Below, piece after piece: positions 48,532-49,683 of a stretch of 49,683 nt of DNA (positions are counted from its first letter, which is position 1; every line of letters starts with the position of its first letter). The DNA lies in NCBI GenBank assembly GCA_000383815.1, contig KB912798.1:1-49683 (forward strand). The letters are read 5' to 3'. The DNA is from an actinobacterium SCGC AAA027-J17. Lineage in GTDB: Bacteria; Actinomycetota; Actinomycetes; Nanopelagicales; Nanopelagicaceae. Below the pieces are notes generated by a model that searched no databases, was not told the DNA's origin, and saw only the letters and a list, made by a program, of their open reading frames with translations. The position numbers were made by a program, and so were the translations under genes.

Positions 48532-48708
48532 CTAGGGTTTCATCATGTGGGATAAAAGCTTACGAACATCAACCCAAAAACCATTTACCGCCAATGGCAT
48601 TACCGTAAGGTCTTCATTTTTGAAAAATGTCAGGTTTCGATAGTTTAATTTTGCCCATGGGAATATCAATAAGAGTAGATAGTATTGATTTGCAATATTT
48701 GGTATCAA
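48532..48708 (-). pseudogene. Possible C-terminal gene remnant in a 480-base gap
   Basis: The gap 48299-48779 has no full gene. On the minus strand an open frame from a TTG at 48708 to TAG 48532 encodes 58 residues that look protein-like: NQYYLLLLIFPWAKLNYR is hydrophobic, and LAVNGFWVDVRKLLSHMMKP reads like a protein end. An in-frame TAG lies just upstream. A second short open frame of similar character runs on the plus strand to 48535. Family not recognised; this may be decay of a glycan gene or chance. Confidence 0.3.
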
Positions 48709-48779
48709 TCTAAACTATATAACTTGATCCCTTTAACCTACACATGACTAGTATCTAAAATTAGTAATGCTTTAACTTT

Positions 48780-49634
48780 TCATTGAATTCTAAAAACAAA
48801 ATTTCTTTGATCAAGATTGATAGGCATGGTGTAGCCAAATTCCTGGAGAAATTGCACTTGCTTAAAAAGTTCATTATATGTAAGCGCCTCTGTAACTACA
48901 ATCGGATGACTATTGAGCAAATGTTGTCGCATTCCTTGAAGAACCTGCAATTCATGACCTTCTACATCAATTTTTACGAGATCAATACTAGATTCAAAGT
49001 ATTCATCCAAGGTGCAAGTATTGACTGAAATCACTTCTCCCTCAATCGCAACATTATTTGGATAATCCCTTTCAAGAGAGGAGGTTGCTGTGACCCCGCT
49101 AGCATTCTTTAAATACAAATTCTGTTTGGTAGTAATGTTACTTAGTGCAAGTTTATGTAAAGTTACATTTGAAAGGTTATTAGCTTGAACGTTTCTAATC
49201 AGCAACTTGCATGCATAAGGATTTGGTTCAAACGCATGTACAACTGCACCGGCATTTACTTTAGCACAAAGAATGCTTATCACTCCGGAATAGGCTCCAA
49301 CATCAACGATACATTTCAAAGCTGGAGCAATACTCATAAGAAAATTCAACGTTTCTGGCTCCCAATCTCTGAAGGAAAGTCGAGCAGACTTATTTAGATC
49401 ATCGCTAAGATCTGAACAGTACTTAAATTCAATTCTGTCGAATTGGATTGGATAACATATCTTTATCGGCGGCGGTGTAAGGCGCAGCCAATCTAACGAA
49501 ATTTGCCACCCAATTGCATCAGAAATCTTGTTTACTCTGATGAGAAATTTGCTTAATTTTTGCGATTTATCTCCTGGGAACACGAACCACATTTTTACAA
49601 ATCGTCCTATGCAAAATTTTATAACTGTCTTCAC
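48780..49634 (-). CDS. FkbM-family methyltransferase
   Basis: A 284-residue protein. CIVDVGAYSGVISILCAKVN is the SAM-binding glycine loop, VVHAFEPNPYACKLLIRNVQ the acidic motif, and VKIDVEGHELQVLQGM the FkbM D-x-E-G-x-E end. GTG 49634 is chosen because a perfect TATAAT box lies six bases before it, fitting a leaderless mRNA. Probably a sugar O-methyltransferase of the second glycan region. Confidence 0.88.
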   Translation of the reverse strand: MKTVIKFCIGRFVKMWFVFPGDKSQKLSKFLIRVNKISDAIGWQISLDWLRLTPPPIKICYPIQFDRIEFKYCSDLSDDLNKSARLSFRDWEPETLNFLMSIAPALKCIVDVGAYSGVISILCAKVNAGAVVHAFEPNPYACKLLIRNVQANNLSNVTLHKLALSNITTKQNLYLKNASGVTATSSLERDYPNNVAIEGEVISVNTCTLDEYFESSIDLVKIDVEGHELQVLQGMRQHLLNSHPIVVTEALTYNELFKQVQFLQEFGYTMPINLDQRNFVFRIQ

Positions 49635-49640
49635 GAGTGA

Positions 49641-49646
49641 ATTATA
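49641..49646 (-). promoter_or_regulatory. -10 box (TATAAT), leaderless promoter of the FkbM gene at 48780-49634
   Basis: A consensus TATAAT on the minus strand, six bases before GTG 49634. Confidence 0.6.
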
Positions 49647-49683
49647 GGGTCCTCAAAGGCCGTCGCGAGATGGGTGCGCCCGC

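Overview
The window reads as a chromosomal segment of a low-GC, gene-dense actinobacterium. Actinobacterial markers include a BldC-type regulator, DUF5302 and DUF3073 proteins, a TadA-associated protein, a sterol-carrier-like protein behind purB, and the block acs / cvpA / tlpA-like / nth / crp / ridA / DUF4177 / YqeY / metallophosphoesterase, which follows the order I recall around Rv3667-Rv3683 of Mycobacterium tuberculosis. The AT-rich composition, tiny intergenic gaps, many 1-4 base gene overlaps and many apparently leaderless promoters point to a genome-streamlined aquatic lineage such as the freshwater acI group (Nanopelagicales). That placement is inference, not proof.

Layout. (1) 1-8044: an AT-rich surface-glycan island of glycosyltransferases and FkbM-type methyltransferases. 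Its left end holds a perfect 95-bp inverted repeat that splits one glycosyltransferase gene and fuses its C-terminal part to a GT4-like N-terminus. (2) 8493-9923: tRNA-Lys, then a Sua5/YrdC gene with an apparent A-tract frameshift, then tRNA-Glu, tRNA-Asp and tRNA-Phe. (3) 9945-17318: GtrA, a WecA/TagO-like lipid-sugar initiator, DUF5302, BldC, a conserved unknown, DUF3073, a GT-C membrane glycosyltransferase, an SCP-like protein, purB and purA. (4) 17319-17706: a long structured intergenic region. (5) 17707-27666: the conserved acs to metallophosphoesterase block, with an ABC-2 exporter inserted after crp. (6) 27672-29585: gmd and fcl, making GDP-L-fucose, which fits the GT11 fucosyltransferase of the island. 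(7) 29609-34592: asd, ask, recR, dnaX, SRP RNA and tRNA-Ser. (8) 34599-42104: aldehyde dehydrogenase, an APC permease fused to an OB-fold domain, tadA and its partner, upp, malic enzyme and DedA. (9) 42071-47281: a DMT transporter with a hairpin leader, an HtrA protease, an MFS exporter, and an N-acylamino acid racemase-like enolase-superfamily enzyme coupled to a GNAT acyltransferase. (10) 47549-49683: a second glycan-type region with two FkbM methyltransferases and a possible gene remnant.

How the genes work together. Gmd and Fcl would supply GDP-fucose; the WecA-like enzyme, GtrA and the GT-C protein would build or move lipid-linked sugars; the island glycosyltransferases and FkbM enzymes would diversify the surface glycan. 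The core genes cover purine synthesis, aspartate-family amino acids, acetate activation, uracil salvage, DNA repair and replication, and tRNA modification. No CRISPR array, insertion sequence, phage gene or rRNA was seen. The strongest anomaly is the inverted repeat and gene chimera at the left end, which is either an N-terminal-exchange inversion or an assembly artefact.
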